64,000 bases of DNA from NCBI GenBank assembly GCA_964019425.1, contig OZ025854.1:601419-665418 (forward strand), in the 5' to 3' direction. The notes below the pieces were generated by a model, which searched no databases, was not told the DNA's origin, and saw only the letters and a list, made by a program, of their open reading frames with translations. Positions 1-10,996 of the stretch are shown piece by piece (position 1 is the stretch's first letter; each line of letters starts with the position of its first letter). Position numbers and translations under genes: made by a program. This DNA comes from Flectonema sp. DT1601 (Eukaryota > Euglenozoa > Diplonemea > Diplonemida > Diplonemidae).

Positions 1-2500
1 AAAAAAAACAAAAAAAAAAAACAATAAGCGAAGCTTCCCCTATAGTTTTTTTCTTTCTCTTACTTTATACTACATAGTCTCATTACTATTAAAAAAAGAA
101 AGCTGCGATTTTCGTGATTTTTCACATTCCTTACAGCAAGACTGTACCACATCGGGAGGTTGTTATGATATGTTTTTTTTGTTAGATAAATTGGGGGCAG
201 TGCTTTTTGCTTCTGAGCACTTTTCATGTTATTGTCGGGTGGCATTTTGGTAAAAAATACTTCTGTGTAGCGATTCTAATTTTTTTTTTGCATTTCATTT
301 TTTTTATTATTAGTTTTCCAAGAGCTTTGTATTCATCAAAAAATTCGTGATGATCTTTTTTTTTTTCAAGCAGCTTTTCTGTGGGACGAAGTTCCGTGTT
401 TTGGTTACGATAGCCGCATGTTATACTTGCACATCAAGATGATTCTTATTTGGTTTGTTCTCCTGAATAGAATCAATCTTCTTCCATCCATATTCATTTC
501 TTGGCTGTACTTTTCCTTCCTCAAACATGGTACAAAATATTACAATTCTGTTGAATCCCTCATACTGCGTGATGAATAGCACATAGAGGAGGTGACAACA
601 TTTTTTTTTTTTTTTTTTTTTTTTTTTATTCTTCAGACCTTACTCGTGTGAGTTTTATTTGAGTAGCATCATCCTCATCGTGTCTTACTTTTATGTATTG
701 TGTGTGTGTTGCTACTCTCTTACAAACTCGTGCAGTCAACAAAATGTTTAATCGTTTTTTTTAAAGAAGCCCCTTTCCACTCAAAAAACTTGTATGGATC
801 ATAGGTGATTTTTTTTTTTTTTTTTTTTTCTTGTTGTTTACCTTTTTGTTTACTTTTTTGATGCCTTCATTTACGTATTCATTGCTTTGTGTTTGTCTAG
901 AGAGCTATAAGTTGCTCTGAGTGTTTTATGGGGAAAAAAACAAAAAAAAAATATGACTTAATACTTGCTTTTGTTTTTTGATCCAAAAAAAAAAAAAAAA
1001 AAAAAGATAATTACCGCATAGACTACAATCAGAAGAGCTTAATCCATCAGTAAAGAAAAAAAAAAAAAAAAAAAAAAAAGCGCGCGATTTTTTTTATTCC
1101 CTTTCTCATCCACCTTTTTAAATTTAACACTTTTTTGTTTTGTTTTTTTTTCTTTCTCGTTGTTATCTGTATTGTCGCTTTGCTTACCATCCCTTTATTA
1201 TTTAGGCTTGTTGTTTAAAAGGTTCGAGGAGAAATACAGTTGGCTTGGTTTACTAAGAAGAACAGATGTGACTTAGCTGTAAAAAAAAATTTAACTTTTT
1301 TTTTTTTTTTTTTTTTTTCCCCCACTTAATATAGTCTTATATTATGATTATCGAGGTTTTATAAAAAAATTATAGTATCATGTTTTTTGGTTAGAATTAA
1401 GAATTTGAACTTTTTTTTTTATTTTATTTTTTTTTTATTATTCCAGCGTGAAAAAAGTCTTTGAAACGGATAGCTGCCTACTAAAAAAAATGGTGCTTTT
1501 ATTTTGTGAAAACAATCAGGTTAATTTAATTAGATCCTTCTGTAGTAGTAGCGGTCCTGAAACTCAAGGCTTTTCATGTTGGACGCGAAAACAATTTCAG
1601 ACATTTAGTGGGCTCAAATGCTGAAGCTATTATCTCGACTGAAGATATCAAATTCAATGTCGTAGATCTTGGTTGATTTGCGAAAAAAAAAAAAAAAAAT
1701 CTCAATTCCCAATTGTTTCTCCTGGAGCAAACAAAAAAATAAAAAAAATAAATAAAAAAATAATAATAAGATAGGCTGTCTGCAGACCCAATGTGATCCA
1801 TTTACTCTGAGACTTGCATGGCTTAATCCTTGAAACAAGCATATGATTAGTGGCAGGTTTCTTGTTACTTACGTACGTTGGGTAGTTGGGGGTGTGTCTT
1901 CTATCAATTATTTATTTAAAAATCTGAACTTATTGATGAATAGACAGAGGAGATCAGTAAGAACTAGGGGAAAAAAAAAAAAAAAAAAAAAACTATTGTC
2001 AACAAAGAAGGCGGGATAGTTGTGTGCTTTGATTTTTTTTTTGTTTTTATTTTTTTTTCTTTCTTTTTGTTCTTGATTTTTTTTTTGTCTTGTTTTTTTC
2101 ATCATTGGAACGGATTGGATTTTTGCTTTCCGCCCCACAACACGATTGCCTTCCCTGCGTGATATGCAAGGGTATAAGAGCAAGCAATTACCATACACAA
2201 ACACTTCTGTCCACAGAGGTGATCAAATCTTAATTATCCATCGCCTCGTTTACCTTTGTTATATTGGTTTACCATTTCTTTTTCCTTTTCCTTTTCTTTT
2301 TTTTTTTTTTTCATGCCTTTCTTCTTTTCTATTTTTCTCCAAGTTTTCCCTTTTTTATTTCGCCTGTTTGCCGTCGTCTTGTGTTGATGACGAACGACCT
2401 ACGCCCGGAGGCTCTGAAATTTTCAGGGCACAGCTTTTTTTTTGATGTTATGATTGTAGTTGGGAGTGAAAACAATGAAATATTTTTTTTTCTATTTTAC
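1..2500. other. homopolymer-rich intergenic region, no gene supported
   Basis: This stretch is AT-rich and crowded with T runs (for example 601-627) and A runs on the + strand. Reading frames here are short, low-complexity and mostly created by the homopolymers. I see no domain, RNA gene or transposon. It may hold the 3' UTR of a gene lying upstream of the window. Confidence 0.6.
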
Positions 2501-2537
2501 AGGATTCCAAATACATAAGAGCTGACGATCACTAATT

Positions 2538-3629
2538 ATGACTGATTGCTACCAACTCCCACAGATTGCAACATCTGTAGGAAGACCTAACGGGATAACA
2601 TTAAATAATGAACAACTCATGGCACGACTCAAAGACGTGCTGTATCAACGATCTCATACTTTACGTAAGAAAATTGACAACAGGCAAACTGCTGATGAAT
2701 TTTGTAGAAATTGCAAGAAACTGTTTAGACTCTCCGACACAGAAATGGGATTGCTAAGAACACTATTACCACAAGGTGATAGTTTGATTGACTCTCGTTC
2801 TTTTATAAGTAGCCTTCGTGGTACAGCTGAGCAAAATGACAAATTAGAAAAAGAAAGATTCGGAGTGTTGGGAGTTATGGATCGTAAGATACAAAAAATG
2901 TTAATTAATAATCAAGGACTCTCAATGGGACATAGCAGACCTGCTAATGTTCTCGGAAATATGAACGTTCATCCTCCTTTTGGTGTTCTGGGTGATGGAG
3001 AGCGAATGGGTTCCATGCAAGCAGCTTACTTAGACATGAAAGCAGATTTACTTCTCAATTCATTCGCACTTTACGATCCTACTAATACTGGTAGAATATC
3101 TCACAGTGATTTTAAGCTTGCTATGAAGAGTGTTGACAATTATATTTTCGACACTGAAATCTCTCGTCTAATCAAACAATTTGATCGTAAGAAGCGTGGA
3201 TACATTGAAATACGACCATTTATAAACGGAGTTGGTTCGGAATATTTGAAAAAGAAAGCCGACAGGTGTTCCTTAACAGGTGATCCTCTTGTGTGGGAAG
3301 TTTCAGACCAACATCCTAAAATGATGCCTCCCCGTGGAAAGTTAAAAGCACCTTCAACAAGAACATCAAGACTTCGACATATGCAATCAAAGCAGCAAAT
3401 TGATACTGCGCGTAGTTATGAGAAATACGGGTTTTATCATCCAGTTATTCCAACAACACCTCCTCTTCAACAGAGAGGTCGTAGGAAACCTCCTTCAGTT
3501 GGTATTTCAATTCGAAGTGTTAACAGTTTTGGTAATAAAGACAGAACTACTCCACAGTCAGTAGATATTCTCGGAAGTGAAACCACATCGATGGCTGATC
3601 ACCTCGCAGAAGATGCAGACGTGAAATAA
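2538..3629 (+). CDS. EF-hand-containing protein, function unknown
   Basis: A single-exon protein of 363 residues. Two EF-hand-like units lie at about residues 178-240. The first loop (DPTNTGRISHSD) keeps acidic or oxygen-bearing ligands at most positions, while the second (DRKKRGYIEIRP) has basic residues at positions 2-4 and may not bind calcium. The N-terminal third (about residues 20-130) looks helical, and the C-terminal 120 residues are basic, proline/serine-rich and probably disordered. There is no signal peptide or membrane segment. The layout resembles calmodulin-like axonemal proteins, but I cannot name a family. The ATG at 2538 is preceded by TTTTAC-AG with the AG at 2501-2502, which fits a splice acceptor 35 bases upstream. 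Confidence 0.8.
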   Translation: MTDCYQLPQIATSVGRPNGITLNNEQLMARLKDVLYQRSHTLRKKIDNRQTADEFCRNCKKLFRLSDTEMGLLRTLLPQGDSLIDSRSFISSLRGTAEQNDKLEKERFGVLGVMDRKIQKMLINNQGLSMGHSRPANVLGNMNVHPPFGVLGDGERMGSMQAAYLDMKADLLLNSFALYDPTNTGRISHSDFKLAMKSVDNYIFDTEISRLIKQFDRKKRGYIEIRPFINGVGSEYLKKKADRCSLTGDPLVWEVSDQHPKMMPPRGKLKAPSTRTSRLRHMQSKQQIDTARSYEKYGFYHPVIPTTPPLQQRGRRKPPSVGISIRSVNSFGNKDRTTPQSVDILGSETTSMADHLAEDADVK

Positions 3630-3963
3630 TAGCAACCGTATTGAGATCACTACTTCTGTAGTCGATGTGTGTGTGTTTCTAGTGAACTTGTAGTTATATG
3701 TAATATTATACAGAAGTTGAATACCTTATCAGGTTTTTCAAACTGTTGTACAACGTAGCCCCCACACACTTCAAAAGTTTGATCTCCTGGACGTAACAAA
3801 AGGAAAGAACAGTTTTAAATATTTTGTTTTAAAGTTTTGTAGCTAAAACATGTTCTAAATCAGACTGCGGAGAAGAACACGTCAAACTACCCAGGTAGGT
3901 TAAGATGTTCGACCTTTCTCACTTTTTACTTTATCATTTCAGCCAAAACAAAACAAAACCAAA
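3630..3963. other. intergenic region with acceptor site
   Basis: This is the 3' flank of the EF-hand gene. It ends in a pyrimidine-rich stretch and an AG at 3941-3942, 21 bases before the next ATG. I see nothing else in it. Confidence 0.5.
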
Positions 3964-5064
3964 ATGAAGTTCTCACTGTTTACTAGTATTTTTTTAGTAG
4001 GTAGTGTGCAGGGTTGTACCTATTTTACGATCGACACTCCTGAAGGTGAAGTAGTTGCGAGAACTATGGAGTTGGGAGGTCTTCTCCCGAAAGACAAAGA
4101 CGTTACAGTGCCGTGGTACGTCGTGAAAACTGCGAAGGACACTGTTTTTGGACACGACCCTGTTATTCACAACTGTGAACTAGCACAAGACTGGAAAGGA
4201 AAGTACGACCATGTTGGTATCGGTGTTGGCCCTTCTAAGCAATTACAAGAAGCAATCAACTCTGAAGGTCTCAGCGTTCAAACTCACACCCTCAGAGGTT
4301 CTCAATACCAAAAGGCTAATGCAACGGGGAGTACTAACATTTGCTTTTCTGATATAACTTCTTTCATGGTATCGAACTTTGCTTCCGTTGCTGAAGTGTC
4401 GAATGCTTTGAAGACCCAAGTCAGTGTGATTGGTGACTCTGACTCAGATGGTTACTTTCACTGGGCAGTCACAGACAAGTACCATCAAGCTATCGTTATC
4501 GAGTACGTCAACGGTCAGTTGAACATTCACAACAACACCGTTCGTGTGATGACAAACGACCCAACTTTTGATTTCCATTTACAAAACCTCAACCAGTACG
4601 TCTGGCTTGGAACAAGTTGGAGTAACCAGAAAGCTGTCGCTGTAGACAGTGAGATTGGTACCGTTCCTCAGCAGATCTCTCACGGGATTAACTTGGGAGG
4701 TATTCCTGGTGACGTCAGCCCTCCATCACGTTTTGTTAAAGCGTTCTACTTAAAGCAGTACAGTCAACTTAATACCCCTGCTAAGAGTCTCTCTGAGGGA
4801 ATCATCCTCGCCACCTCAATTATGAACACTGTATTCATTCCAAAGGGAGTCATTAGTTTGAAACCAGGTGACGAGTCGTATGATTTTACTCAATTCAGTA
4901 CTATAAAGATCCCATCGCAATCAAAGTTTTACTTTAAAACTTATGACAACAATCAGTGGAAGATGATCGACTTAAAAAAATTAACATTCGAAAGTGGTAA
5001 GTCTTCAATGGAGCTTCTCAACAGGGGAGAGAGTGGTATCAAAGACGTTACTAATGAATTCTAA
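3964..5064 (+). CDS. secreted choloylglycine-hydrolase/penicillin-acylase-type Ntn hydrolase, copy 1
   Basis: 366 residues with an N-terminal signal peptide (about residues 1-17) that ends just before a cysteine. In this family (linear amide C-N hydrolases, peptidase family C59) signal removal exposes that Cys as the nucleophile. Family hallmarks are visible: Cys18 followed by an aromatic strand, GEVVARTME (Arg and acidic residue near the active site), a conserved VMTNDPTFDFHLQNL segment (Asn-rich), and GIPGDVSPPSRFVK with the downstream Arg. The substrate is unknown: members cleave bile salts, penicillin V or N-acyl homoserine lactones. It is first of three tandem paralogues. A hairpin (5093-5099 with 5106-5112) lies 28 bases after the stop. 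The likely acceptor AG is at 3941-3942. Confidence 0.88.
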   Translation: MKFSLFTSIFLVGSVQGCTYFTIDTPEGEVVARTMELGGLLPKDKDVTVPWYVVKTAKDTVFGHDPVIHNCELAQDWKGKYDHVGIGVGPSKQLQEAINSEGLSVQTHTLRGSQYQKANATGSTNICFSDITSFMVSNFASVAEVSNALKTQVSVIGDSDSDGYFHWAVTDKYHQAIVIEYVNGQLNIHNNTVRVMTNDPTFDFHLQNLNQYVWLGTSWSNQKAVAVDSEIGTVPQQISHGINLGGIPGDVSPPSRFVKAFYLKQYSQLNTPAKSLSEGIILATSIMNTVFIPKGVISLKPGDESYDFTQFSTIKIPSQSKFYFKTYDNNQWKMIDLKKLTFESGKSSMELLNRGESGIKDVTNEF

Positions 5065-6392
5065 TCAAGTTACTTACATCGTGTACGAGTCTAAAAAGGA
5101 TGAAACCTTTTTGGAATAGTTCGGATAAAGTGACACATATAATATAACTTTGATACCTATTTGTATATGCTTGCTTTCCTTTTACGTTACGTTCTCTCGT
5201 ACCTTTTGGTAGTTTGCGTGCGTGTTTTTTTTTGTTGTTGACGTTTTGAAAAAACTGGATTTGTGACCTTTTTATTTGCAGTTCATCAAGGAATTTTGTG
5301 TTGTGATTTTTTTAGAAACCTTTTAAGGGTCTCTAATTACCTGCGAGTGCTCTACTTTTCGTTGGTTTTTTTTTTTGTGTAGCAGCACTATTGTTGTTTA
5401 TGTTCGACTAATTCTCTTGTGGTATGATTGCGTGGCATGTTCTTAATCGTAGCGAACCCATCTTTAAAACGTGTAAAGGAAATGGGACTCTTTAGGGTTT
5501 TACAAGTTCATATTTTATTGGTTTCAATATATTCAGAATTTCTATTTCTGTTTATCGTGTGTTTTATTTTACTCGTTTTTATTTGTTTTGTAGGACCTTA
5601 AAAGCTAACTGGAGCTGTGGTTTCCTTTTTTTTTTTTTCGTTACGAGGAGATAGTTCATTCTAAAAACGGAGCATCGTGTTGTACTTCCTTTTAACGCCT
5701 TTTATAAAGCCCGCGGGATGAGACTCATGTTGAAGAACAGTTTAATTATGTAGGAATAGAAAAAAGGTATTTAATTTAATCCCTCATTCCACCCCCCCAC
5801 TTGGAGTCGCTATGTTAATATGATACTACATGTTGTATTTTTAAAAATTCAAAACATTCAACCGCCCTGGGGGAGTCCCTCCTCCCCTTTACTGCATTTA
5901 GAACTAACGTTGAATTATCGTTATGTTGTTTATGATACAATACATTTGTATTTTTACGTACAAAATCGAACGGTTAGTCCTCTTTTTTTTTTTTTTTTTG
6001 TGTTTTCAACATGTTAGTTCAAATCTCGAAATCTTTGCTAACTAGCTTATCTTTCCCAGTTACGGCAGTTGTCGTAACAGCTTTTTTGAGTTGAAATTCC
6101 TTAACGGCAGTGACGAATCTTTCGAATTGTTTTTTTAAAACTCATCGAAGACTGAATCACGTTATCAACCCGCAAATATTATTAAAGAAGGCTTTCATCA
6201 TATTTTAGGTTTAGGGGGATTGTTTTTTAGTGAAGTATTTTTTTTTTTTTTTTTTTTGTAGCACTCCTGCTGCCCTTTTTAGCGACCGTGGTTCAATTAA
6301 GAAGTAGTTATTAAACTTATCGTACGAAGGGTTTATTTCAAGTGTTTAAATGAAAAGAAATAGTATTTTCTAATCAGCCAAACAGTAACAAT
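5065..6392. other. intergenic region between Ntn hydrolase copies 1 and 2
   Basis: An AT-rich spacer of 1.3 kb with T runs near 5364, 5625, 5980 and 6238. It contains a 7-bp hairpin at 5093-5112 and a 6-bp inverted repeat near 6058-6080. I find no coding region. The acceptor AG for the next gene is at 6376-6377. Confidence 0.5.
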
Positions 6393-7484
6393 ATGAAGTG
6401 CTTTGCTGTAGCGAGTCTACTGTTGACTGCGGAGGGTTGTGGATACTTCACAGTTGACACACCGGAAGGTGAAGTAGTCGCGAGAACGATGGAATACGGT
6501 GGAGCAACTCCAGCTAGCAAGGACATAGCCAGACCGTGGAACCTCGCTAAGATTGCGAAGGAAACAGTGTACAATCATGACACAACTCAAAAATGTACTG
6601 CAGCTCAAGACTGGAAAGTAAAATACAACCATGTTGGTATCGGTTGGGGTCCAATTAAACAATTAGGTGAAGCAATCAACTCAGAAGGTCTCAGCGTTCA
6701 AACCCAGACTCTCAGACTTTCTCAATACCAACAACCAAATACTACATCATCAACTAATGTTTGTTACACCGACTTGACTTCTTACATGGTATCAAACTTT
6801 GCTTCAGTTGCTGAAGTGTCGGAAGCTTTAAAAACTCATGTCAGTGTGATTGGTGAGTCCAGTCCTGATAATTATATCCACTGGGCAGTCACAGACAAGT
6901 ACCATCAAGCTATCGTTATCGAGTACGTCAACGGTCAGTTGAACATTCACAACAACACCGTTCGTGTGATGACAAACGATCCGCACTTTGAATTTCATTT
7001 ACAAAACCTCAACCAGTACGTCTGGCTTGGAACAAGTTGGAGTGACCAGACAGCTGTCGCTGTAGACAGTGAGATTGGTACCGTTCCTAAGCAGATCTCT
7101 CACGGGATTAACTTGGGAGGTATTCCTGGTGACTTTAGCCCTGCTTCACGTTTTGTTAAATTATTCTACTTAAAGCAGTACAGTCAACTTAATACACCTG
7201 CTAAGAGTCTCTCTGAGGGAATCATCCTCGCCACCTCAATCTTAAACACTGTATTCATTCCAAAGGGAGTAGTGTCATTCAAGACGAATCAAGAGGCATC
7301 AGAGTTTACGGAGTACAGTACTCTTAAGATTCCTTCAAAGTCTTTGTTCTATTTTAAATCATACTCTAACAATCAGTGGAGAATGGTTGATCTGAAGAAG
7401 TTGACTTTTGAAGACGGAAAAACCTCCTTCGCTCCGATTAACAATGGAGAGACTGGAATCAAAGACGTTACTGATGAGTTGTAA
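6393..7484 (+). CDS. secreted choloylglycine-hydrolase/penicillin-acylase-type Ntn hydrolase, copy 2
   Basis: 363 residues, with a short signal peptide (about 14 residues) ending before Cys15, the predicted N-terminal nucleophile after processing (CGYFTVDTPEGEVVAR). The ARTME, VMTNDPHFEFHLQNL and GIPGDFSPASRFVK motifs are all present, so it should be active if secreted and processed. The first 160 residues differ clearly from copies 1 and 3, while about 6893-7130 is almost identical at DNA level to copy 3, and the following stretch to about 7265 follows copy 1. This mosaic pattern points to gene conversion. The likely splice acceptor AG is at 6376-6377, 15 bases before the ATG. Confidence 0.88.
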   Translation: MKCFAVASLLLTAEGCGYFTVDTPEGEVVARTMEYGGATPASKDIARPWNLAKIAKETVYNHDTTQKCTAAQDWKVKYNHVGIGWGPIKQLGEAINSEGLSVQTQTLRLSQYQQPNTTSSTNVCYTDLTSYMVSNFASVAEVSEALKTHVSVIGESSPDNYIHWAVTDKYHQAIVIEYVNGQLNIHNNTVRVMTNDPHFEFHLQNLNQYVWLGTSWSDQTAVAVDSEIGTVPKQISHGINLGGIPGDFSPASRFVKLFYLKQYSQLNTPAKSLSEGIILATSILNTVFIPKGVVSFKTNQEASEFTEYSTLKIPSKSLFYFKSYSNNQWRMVDLKKLTFEDGKTSFAPINNGETGIKDVTDEL

Positions 7485-8066
7485 GATATTACAGTTGGAT
7501 GTGTTTCTTTCATAACTTCGTCATTTATTTTCTAATCCAAATATTTTTTTTCTTTTCTTTTTCTTACGGTGAAGAGAAGATCGCATACCAGGTTTCTTCT
7601 ATTACACTAAAAATCCAATTAGCGAACTAAATTAAATATCAAAAATAAATTACAGCCATCGGAAGATGTGATATGTATTAGCGTGTGTGTTATTAGTAGT
7701 CTGTAAATTCTATTATCATTCTCACTAAGTTGTGTTTAGTCTCTTTACTACGTTGAGTCGATAGCATTCGCTAATAGTATGGAATAGTGTTAGTGATCTT
7801 CTTCTTTTTTTTTTGTTTTTTTTTGTTTGCATTCAACGAAACATAAGGCTAATCTGAATGGTTTTGTTTTATTGTTGTTTCGCTTCGTTGGGATTACTTA
7901 GAATTATCTCTGACCTCAGCTTCCTCACAAAGCCGCGTGATATACTTGTGAGTCGATAGCATCGCTACGGTAAAGCACTGCGTTGCTCACACCTGAACAG
8001 TTTGGTGTTGTTGTTGTTGTTGTCGTTGTTATTAAAATCATTTTTCCTTTCCAGCAACTAATTCCG
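7485..8066. other. intergenic region between Ntn hydrolase copies 2 and 3
   Basis: An AT-rich spacer with T runs near 7546 and 7805 and a GTT/GTC microsatellite at about 8005-8030. The open frame extends upstream of the next gene through this microsatellite, but the acceptor AG at 8053-8054 places the real start at 8067. Confidence 0.5.
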
Positions 8067-9167
8067 ATGAAGTGTTTACTATTCGCTGCGACGAGTCTCC
8101 TGGTAGCAGGTGTAGAAGGCTGCGGCTACTTCACAATCGATACTCCGGAAGGAGAAGTAGTCGCGAGAACGATGGAGATCGATGGATCATCTCCGAATGA
8201 TAAAGAAAGACCTTGGTACTTAGTTAAGATTGGACAGAATACTTTATTCGAACACGATCGATTCACTAAGGGATGTGGTGTTGCTCATAATTGGAAGGGA
8301 AAGTACAACCACTTTGGAATCTCATGGGGACCTGAGAAACAGTTAGGTGAAGCTATCAACATTGAAGGTCTCACTGTTCAAACACATACCCTCAGACTCT
8401 CTAAATACCAACAACCAAACACAACGGGTTCAACCAACGTCTGCTTTAGTGACTTCGCTTCTTATGTCGTATCAAACTTTGCTTCAATCAGTGAGGTAAC
8501 AGATGCATTAGAGAATCAGGTCAGTGTAGTTGGTGTAGATGATCCAAGTAGTTACTACCACTGGGCAATTTCTGACAAGTACCATCAAGCTATCGTTGTT
8601 GAGTACGTCAACGGTCAGTTGAACATTCACAACAACACCGTTCGTGTGATGACAAACGATCCGCACTTTGAATTTCATTTACAAAACCTCAACCAGTACG
8701 TCTGGCTTGGAACAAGTTGGAGTGACCAGACAGCTGTCGCTGTAGACAGTGAGATTGGTACCGTTCCTAAGCAGATCTCTCACGGGATTAACTTGGGAGG
8801 TATTCCTGGTGATGCCAGCCCTGCTTCACGTTTTGTTAAATTATTCTACTTAAAGCAGTACAGTCAGTTGAATGTTCGTCCTAAAAACTTATCAGATGGT
8901 ATCATCCTCGCCACCTCAGTCCTAAACACTGTATTCATTCCAAAGGGAGTAGTCTCATTTAATTCTTCTTTAAGTGATTCGTATGACTTTACGGAGTACA
9001 GTACTCTTAAGATTCCTTCAAAGTCTCTTTTCTATTATAAATCATACTCTAACAATCAGTGGAAGATGGTTGATTTGAAAAAGTTGACTTTTGAAGATGG
9101 AAAAACTTCATTCACTTTTCTTAACAACGGAAATGATGGAATCAAAGACGTCACTGAGGAGTTTTAA
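8067..9167 (+). CDS. secreted choloylglycine-hydrolase/penicillin-acylase-type Ntn hydrolase, copy 3
   Basis: 366 residues from the ATG at 8067. I chose this start because it begins a good signal peptide (MKCLLFAATSLLVAGVEG) ending directly before the nucleophile Cys, and because TTTCCTTTCC-AG lies 12 bases upstream; the frame stays open upstream only through a GTT repeat. Motifs match the other two copies: CGYFTIDTPEGEVVAR, VMTNDPHFEFHLQNL, and GIPGDASPASRFVK. It shares almost exact DNA with copy 2 over about 8573-8812 but diverges over residues about 275-290. The substrate is unknown. Confidence 0.88.
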   Translation: MKCLLFAATSLLVAGVEGCGYFTIDTPEGEVVARTMEIDGSSPNDKERPWYLVKIGQNTLFEHDRFTKGCGVAHNWKGKYNHFGISWGPEKQLGEAINIEGLTVQTHTLRLSKYQQPNTTGSTNVCFSDFASYVVSNFASISEVTDALENQVSVVGVDDPSSYYHWAISDKYHQAIVVEYVNGQLNIHNNTVRVMTNDPHFEFHLQNLNQYVWLGTSWSDQTAVAVDSEIGTVPKQISHGINLGGIPGDASPASRFVKLFYLKQYSQLNVRPKNLSDGIILATSVLNTVFIPKGVVSFNSSLSDSYDFTEYSTLKIPSKSLFYYKSYSNNQWKMVDLKKLTFEDGKTSFTFLNNGNDGIKDVTEEF

Positions 9168-9887
9168 AGTGTTTTTTTTTTTTATTTTAATCTTTCTTGT
9201 GTTATAATACGATGAGTCTACTCATGTGTGTATTCAAGCAAGTAGCTAGTGTGATCAGCTATCCCACTGTGATTATTTTTCTGTTTACTTTAAAAGCCAT
9301 CTATAAACTAGCAGATCATAAAGTGTAATTCTTAACAATCAGTTGTGTGTACCGGAATTAACTTTTTGGTATTCACATGATTGTTGGATATTTACGAGTG
9401 TTGTGTTTTTTTTTTTTTTTTGTACCGACGTAGTCGGAGAAAAGCCGTTATTTTCTTATAGTCATGACTCATTTCCCCGTGCGATAGGATTCTATCTGCG
9501 TTCAACAAGCGTCATTAGAGAGAGGCGTTATCAGCCATCTCTTACATTGCCTGCTTCGTGCATGATACCCGCCTGTCAGAGTCACGGTTGTGATACTTCG
9601 TGAGCTTCTCCAGAAGTTCGACTTCCCTGACTTCGATAAATAAATAAAATAGTTATTCATTTTCTTCCTTTTTGAAAATTTTTGGAAAAAAGATTATTGA
9701 ACCTGCACAGTGAGTGCGCAAAAGTCAGACTTTTTCTCTTTTGTTGGATCATTATATTGTAGTGAACAAAACGCTTCGCATCTTTGATTTTGTGTGTTTA
9801 TCCTTTTTTTATCACTTTAAATCTGTCTTTTGATGTAAATATCAAAATATTAATATTCTTCTTCCCCCAGTCAGGTTGTTAATCACA
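9168..9887. other. intergenic region
   Basis: A 720-base AT-rich spacer with T runs at about 9170 and 9405. The short open frame at 9343-9603 has no recognisable features and I do not call it. CCCCCAGTCAG before 9875 supplies acceptor AGs for the next gene. Confidence 0.5.
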
Positions 9888-10435
9888 ATGGTTAACCCAG
9901 CGGTATACGCTCTGAGGTCCTTTAAGCGTCCTGGTGAGCTGAAGTTCTTGTGGAAGAGATCATACTACTTCAACACTTGGTGGAGAAAGTTCAAACATGG
10001 ATACTTTGGACTTGATGTATGTGATATAATAGTTATAGATGATGTGAACAGTTTGAAATTTTCATTTTCTTAAATAACAAAAAAACAAAACAATAAAAAC
10101 AGACTCTTCCTCACGTATACTACTTTGTCCTTCCCTGGATATTCGCTAGTTACATGTTGATGAGTGACTTGTTCTACCATCCAGACATTAGTTCCAGTTG
10201 GTTGTTCTTCGAGCCATGGAGATCGTTCTTTGATCTTCAGGGAGCGAACAGACAAGACTACTACCAGGAAGGTCAGACTTACAGATTCTACGACCACGCT
10301 CCACTCGCATTGGGTATCAAGGGTAAGTTCAGGGCTCAATTAGAAATGGGTCTCGATGTTAACGCTCCAACCTCTGCTATGTATGGAAAGAGAGTTCTTA
10401 AGGCTGACGAGGTAGTGCCATTCGAACTCGAGTAG
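9888..10435 (+). CDS. 153-residue membrane protein, possibly mitochondrial (ATP-synthase f-like?), copy 1
   Basis: Two exons, 9888-10016 and 10103-10435, joined across a phase-0 intron (GTATGT...ACAG, 86 bases). Translation gives 153 residues. Features are a basic N-terminus rich in Arg/Lys/Tyr/Trp (to about residue 40), one hydrophobic segment at about residues 47-62 (VYYFVLPWIFASYMLM), then a soluble tail with YYQEGQTYRFYDH. A basic start followed by one membrane span, with R-K-x-K-x-x-YF before it, recalls subunit f of mitochondrial ATP synthase, but this is a weak visual resemblance. The protein is identical to the product of copy 2. The acceptor AG is at 9873-9874. The copies stop matching right after the stop codon. 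Confidence 0.8.
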
Positions 10436-10996
10436 TGTATTTACAGAATGTTAACGAACAATAATGCACCTCAGGAAATGAAAGAACAGAAGCATCGATA
10501 ACAACACTTGTGAAAAGGAATTTCGCGCCACCCTTTTACCAGTCACAATTTGCTGTTAGTCAGCTTGCGCGGTTTGGACAAAAACTACTTCGTAGCTACT
10601 TCTTATCATTTAAAAGATTGTCCCTTCCAACCAAGCTCCCCTTTATTTGGATAAACAGAAAGAAAATAATATTCGAAAACCTGCAGTGTAACCACCACGA
10701 TCTATCAAAAATAGTAATTATACTAAGTCTTTTTGTATTAGAAGTGTAACACAAATTTCAGCCTTGAGTATGGTGCATTTCAATATTGGATATTGTTTAG
10801 TGTTTTAATTATCTGTTTATTCTTTCTTCAGTTGACTGAATTATGTTGATACGTATTGATGTCTTCTTCTTTGATATTGAAGGGCATGGTAGCCAGTACA
10901 CTTTCCCACTATTTAACCTTGTTACCTTGTTTTAGTATTATGAAGTTTATTTATTGTGAAACCAATACCCTTTTATTACATAGGTTGTTAATCACA
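10436..10996. other. intergenic region between the two 153-residue genes
   Basis: This spacer has no similarity to the region upstream of copy 1. I see no gene; the frame at 10510-10749 is not supported. It ends in TTTATTACATAG, with an acceptor AG at 10982-10983. Confidence 0.5.

Noticed and set aside
7983..8066. Upstream extension of Ntn hydrolase copy 3
   Set aside because: It reads through a GTT microsatellite, lies before the acceptor AG at 8053-8054, and would bury the signal peptide.
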